Shown in pieces: positions 60,597-64,000 of a stretch of 64,000 nucleotides of DNA. The notes under the pieces are model-generated. The model was not told where the DNA came from, ran no database searches, and saw only the letters and a list, made by a program, of their open reading frames with translations. The position numbers and the translations under genes are program-made. The number at the start of each line of letters is the position of its first letter. The first letter of the stretch is position 1. The stretch lies in contig NZ_CP097267.1 of assembly GCF_028473605.1 (NCBI RefSeq), forward strand, positions 5,138,501-5,202,500, read 5' to 3'. Source of the DNA: Acidovorax sp. NCPPB 3576 (lineage in GTDB: Bacteria > Pseudomonadota > Gammaproteobacteria > Burkholderiales > Burkholderiaceae_C).

Positions 60597-60977
60597 ATGG
60601 CAGCTCAGCGACGACGCAACCTTGCTTTCGACAGCCGCAGCGTGATGCTGTTCGCGGCGATCACCCTGGGAGGTGCCGCAGTGCATGCACAAACGCCTTC
60701 TCCGACCCTCACATCCCCGTCCAACCAACCTCCCCAGACCGCGTCGGGCACCTCCATGGGCCTGCATCCCGGCGCCAAGGGCGCCACCTTCGGCGGCTCG
60801 CAGCCGGCCGCACCAACCGCCAGCGCATTCGATCGCGTTGACACCGACAAGAACGGACAACTGACCCTGGCAGAGGCCGCACGCCTGCCCGCCATCGGCA
60901 ACCGTTTCAAGGAGCTCGACAAGGACCATGACGGTGCCCTGTCGCGCTCGGAATTCGAGGCCGGCGCCCACTCCTGA
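60597..60977 (+). CDS. EF-hand domain exported protein
   Basis: A 126-residue protein with a signal peptide (VMLFAAITLGGAAVHAQ), a Pro/Ser/Thr-rich segment and two EF-hand loops, DTDKNGQLTLAE and DKDHDGALSRSE, in which the calcium-coordinating positions are intact. It is probably periplasmic and binds calcium. It is followed by a hairpin terminator. Confidence 0.85.
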   Translation: MAAQRRRNLAFDSRSVMLFAAITLGGAAVHAQTPSPTLTSPSNQPPQTASGTSMGLHPGAKGATFGGSQPAAPTASAFDRVDTDKNGQLTLAEAARLPAIGNRFKELDKDHDGALSRSEFEAGAHS

Positions 60978-61022
60978 CGCCGCCCGGAGCAACTACCACA
61001 CGAACTCCATTCCACCCCGACG

Positions 61023-61050
61023 GGCCCGCATGCTGAGGAGCATGCGGGCC
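61023..61050 (+). terminator. Hairpin terminator after the EF-hand gene
   Basis: GGCCCGCATGCT and AGCATGCGGGCC form a perfect 12-bp stem with a 4-base loop (GAGG), about 45 bp after the EF-hand stop. The T run is weak (TTG). Confidence 0.55.
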
Positions 61051-61129
61051 TTGACGCGTGGGCGGCCATGCAGCGCTGTCGCTGTCACATGGCAGGTGGT
61101 GCCCCTCTCAACCTGCCGGTGGCATCGTT

Positions 61130-61916
<787 letters not shown>

Positions 61917-61933
<17 letters not shown>

Positions 61934-62570
61934 GGAACTTCCTTTCGAGGTGTTGCGCATACAGGCTCACGGGAAAGCACAGCGCGAAATAGACGAGCGC
62001 CACACAGGCAAAGACGGCGAACGGCTTGAAGGTGGTGTTGGCGATCATTCCCCCGGCCTTGGTCAGCTCCACGAAGCCGATCACCGAGGCCAGGGCCGTG
62101 CCCTTGACGACCTGCACGAGAAAGCCCACCGTGGGCGCGGTGGCGATGCGCACGGCCTGCGGCAGGATCACGTGGCGCATCTGTTCGCCGAACGACAGGG
62201 CCAGGCTGCCCGAGGCCTCCCACTGGCCCTTGGGCACGGCGGCCACGCAGCCGCGCCAGATCTCCACCAGGAACGCGCTGGTGTAGAGCGTGAGCGCCAC
62301 GGCGGCCGAGGTCCAGGCCGACACGTTCAGCCCCACCAGTGCCAGGCCGAAGTACGACAGGAACAGCTGCATCAGCAGCGGCGTGCCCTGGAAGACCTGC
62401 ACGTACAGGCCCACGGCGCGCTCCGCCGCACGGCCGCCGGTGAGGCGCGCCACGAGCAGCAGCCCGCCCACCAGCCCACCGCCGACGAAGGCGATCAGCG
62501 AGAGCACGACGGTCCAGCGCGCGGCCAGCAGCAGGTTGCGCAGGATGTCCCAGAAGGTGAAATCGACCAT
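61917..62570 (-). CDS. Polar amino-acid ABC transporter permease
   Basis: A 217-residue membrane protein of the HisMQ type with about five helices and the EAA-like loop EASGSLALSFGEQMRHVILPQAV. It lies between the ATPase and a second permease and should form the heterodimeric channel with it. Confidence 0.94.
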
Positions 62571-62602
62571 CTCGCGTTCCTAGAAAAGTGCCGGAGCCAT
62601 GC

Positions 62603-63265
62603 TCAGCGGCCGAAGAGAAAGCGCGGGCCCACCCAGTGCAGCAGCCGGCGCAGCGCGATCGAGAGCACGAGGTAGATGCCGGTGGCCACGATGAACGACT
62701 CGAACGCGCGGAAGTTGCGGCTCTGGATCAGGTTGGCGGCGTAGCTCAGGTCCTGCACCGAGATCTGGCTGCACACCGCCGAGCCCAGCATCACGATGAC
62801 GATCTGGCTCACCATGGCGGGCCACACCTTCTTGAGCGCGGGCGGAAGCACCACGCGCGTGAAGACCTGAACGCGCGACAGCGCCAGGCTCACCGCCGCC
62901 TCGATCTGGCCGCGCGGCGTGGCCTGGATGCCGGCGCGGATGATCTCGGTCGAGTAGGCGCCCAGGTTCATCACCATGGCGATGAACGAAGCCGCCTCGG
63001 GCGAGAGCTTGACGCCCGCCGCCGGCAGCCCGAAGAAGATGAAGAACAGCTGCACGATGAAAGGCGTGTTGCGGACCAGCTCCACATAGGCCGCCACCGG
63101 CCAGCGCAGCGCCGCCGGTCCTTCGGCCCTGGCCCAGGCGCAGGCGATGCCCACGGCCATGCCCACCACGGTGGCCACGGCCGTGAGGGCCAGGGTCCAG
63201 GCCACGCCCGTGGCCAGCAACGGCCACTGCGACAGCACGGCCATGAAGTCGAACTCGATGCGCAT
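62603..63265 (-). CDS. Polar amino-acid ABC transporter permease
   Basis: A 220-residue membrane protein. Its loop QIEAAVSLALSRVQVFTRVVLPPAL is the EAA-like ATPase contact, and VELVRNTPFIVQLFFIFFGLP is typical of the family. It precedes the second permease by 32 bp. Confidence 0.94.
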   Translation of the reverse strand: MRIEFDFMAVLSQWPLLATGVAWTLALTAVATVVGMAVGIACAWARAEGPAALRWPVAAYVELVRNTPFIVQLFFIFFGLPAAGVKLSPEAASFIAMVMNLGAYSTEIIRAGIQATPRGQIEAAVSLALSRVQVFTRVVLPPALKKVWPAMVSQIVIVMLGSAVCSQISVQDLSYAANLIQSRNFRAFESFIVATGIYLVLSIALRRLLHWVGPRFLFGR

Positions 63266-63311
63266 GGGCGGCCGATCAGGTCAACGGATCAGGGGATGCG
63301 GACGGCGGGGC

Positions 63312-64000
63312 TCAGACCGGCAGGTCGCCGGCGGGGCGGCCCAGCCACTTCTTGGCCATGGTGTCCAGCTCGCCGCTCTTCTTGGCGCCGGCGATGATTT
63401 CATTGACCTTGGCCATCAGCGCGGCCTCGCCCTTGGGCAGGCCGATGAAGCACGGGCTGTCCTTGAGCAGCAGCTTGTATTCGGCCTGCAGCTGCGGGTT
63501 CTTCTGCATCATGTTGCCCGCCACGGAGGCGCTGGTGGCCACGAACTGCGTCTGCCCGGCCACGAAGGCGGCGATGGTGGCGTTGTTGTCCTCGAAGCGC
63601 TTCACGTCGATGCTGGGCGGTGCGACCTTGGCGAGTTCCTGGTCTTCCATGGCGCCTCGCGTGACGGCCACGCTCTTGCCGGCCAGGTCGCTCCAGGCCT
63701 TGGCCGTGAGGGACTTGGGGCCGAACACGGCCTGGTAGAACGGCGCATAGGCCGAGGTGAAGTCGATGACCTTCTCGCGCTCGGGGTTCTTGCCCAGCGT
63801 GGAGATGACGAGGTCGGCCTTCTTGGTCTGCAGGTAGGCGATGCGGTTGGCGCTGGTCACGGCCACCAGTTCCACCTTCACGCCCAGTTTGGCGGCGATG
63901 AGTTCGGCCATGTCGATGTCCAGGCCCTGGGGCTTGAGATCGGTGCCGACGAAGCCGTAGGGCGGGTAGTCGGTGGGGATGGCGATCTTGATCGTCTTGG
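63312..64000 (-). CDS. Amino-acid ABC transporter substrate-binding protein (N-terminus outside window)
   Basis: The frame is open to the window edge, and the visible part begins KTIKIAIPTDYPPYGFVGTD. SBP_bac_3 features are GLDIDMAELIAAKLGVKVEL, LISTLGKNPEREKVIDF-like repeats (read ISTLGKNPEREKVIDFTSAY) and a C-terminal KKWLGRPAGDLPV. The signal peptide lies upstream. It probably binds an amino acid in the periplasm for the three downstream transporter genes. Confidence 0.93.
   Translation of the reverse strand, partial: KTIKIAIPTDYPPYGFVGTDLKPQGLDIDMAELIAAKLGVKVELVAVTSANRIAYLQTKKADLVISTLGKNPEREKVIDFTSAYAPFYQAVFGPKSLTAKAWSDLAGKSVAVTRGAMEDQELAKVAPPSIDVKRFEDNNATIAAFVAGQTQFVATSASVAGNMMQKNPQLQAEYKLLLKDSPCFIGLPKGEAALMAKVNEIIAGAKKSGELDTMAKKWLGRPAGDLPV

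Overview
The window is high-GC (roughly two-thirds G+C) bacterial chromosome. The gene set (acetoacetyl-CoA synthetase, arginase with ornithine cyclodeaminase, a UbiM-type hydroxylase, DUF6139 and DUF2164 small proteins, minCDE) and the characteristic 'GCTAT...ATAGC' intergenic palindromes point to a Comamonadaceae betaproteobacterium of the Acidovorax/Paracidovorax type. This assignment is an inference from gene content and repeats, not from a database search. No rRNA, tRNA or CRISPR array was found.

Layout. 1-9.5 kb: metallophosphoesterase (5' cut by the window), universal stress protein, TetR, an ArgP-like LysR divergent from dadA, a flavin oxidoreductase, an M14 peptidase coupled to an alpha/beta hydrolase, a flavin reductase and the minCDE operon. 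9.7-12 kb: an AT-rich secreted serine protease gene lies between an internally deleted relic of pssA and intact pssA. 12-25 kb: arginine catabolism (Lrp-type regulator, ornithine cyclodeaminase, arginase), acetoacetyl-CoA synthetase, an M48 lipoprotein protease, an IclR regulator fused to an SMP-30 domain divergent from an aldehyde dehydrogenase, and HxlR/MFS and XRE-cupin/GNAT pairs. 25-43.7 kb: ubiM, an orphan PD-(D/E)XK nuclease, gamma-carbonic anhydrase, MBL hydrolase/TetR, LysG/LysE-like pair, radical SAM protein, a candidate secreted effector/immunity pair, a hybrid sensor kinase, an AsmA-like protein, a uracil permease and a zinc-ribbon protein.

43.7-50.6 kb is a polymorphic-toxin locus read on the minus strand. 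A PAAR-RHS protein of about 1600 residues ends in an AT-rich variable tip, overlapped by a periplasmic candidate immunity gene. Downstream are small AT-rich orphan genes, a short IS-derived MITE-like element and a displaced fragment of RHS sequence. 50.9-53 kb holds an acetyl-CoA hydrolase/transferase family gene and a hotdog thioesterase.

52,989-59,851 is a discrete mobile element. It has near-identical terminal inverted repeats beginning TGGAAATTGAGAAT and a 4-bp CCAG target duplication, and it sits exactly between the thioesterase and the cobalamin adenosyltransferase gene. It contains no intact transposase. Its cargo is a tightly overlapping four-gene operon: a D12-class adenine DNA methyltransferase, a two-TM protein with a degenerate phospholipase-D-like domain, a beta-RFAP-synthase/GHMP-like enzyme, and a fusion of a Ham1/ITPase-like domain, a P-loop kinase and a winged helix. 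I know of no described system with this composition, and it is the best candidate here for a new nucleotide- or DNA-modification or defence system. A decayed IS3-family element has landed behind it. 59.9-64 kb returns to housekeeping genes: pduO-type adenosyltransferase, an EF-hand protein and a polar amino-acid ABC transporter whose binding protein runs off the window.

A second unusual signal is a palindromic repeat of about 55-58 bp found inside the coding sequences of dadA and the acetoacetyl-CoA synthetase in the same reading frame, and at the 3' junction of two convergent genes, where it supplies both stop codons.
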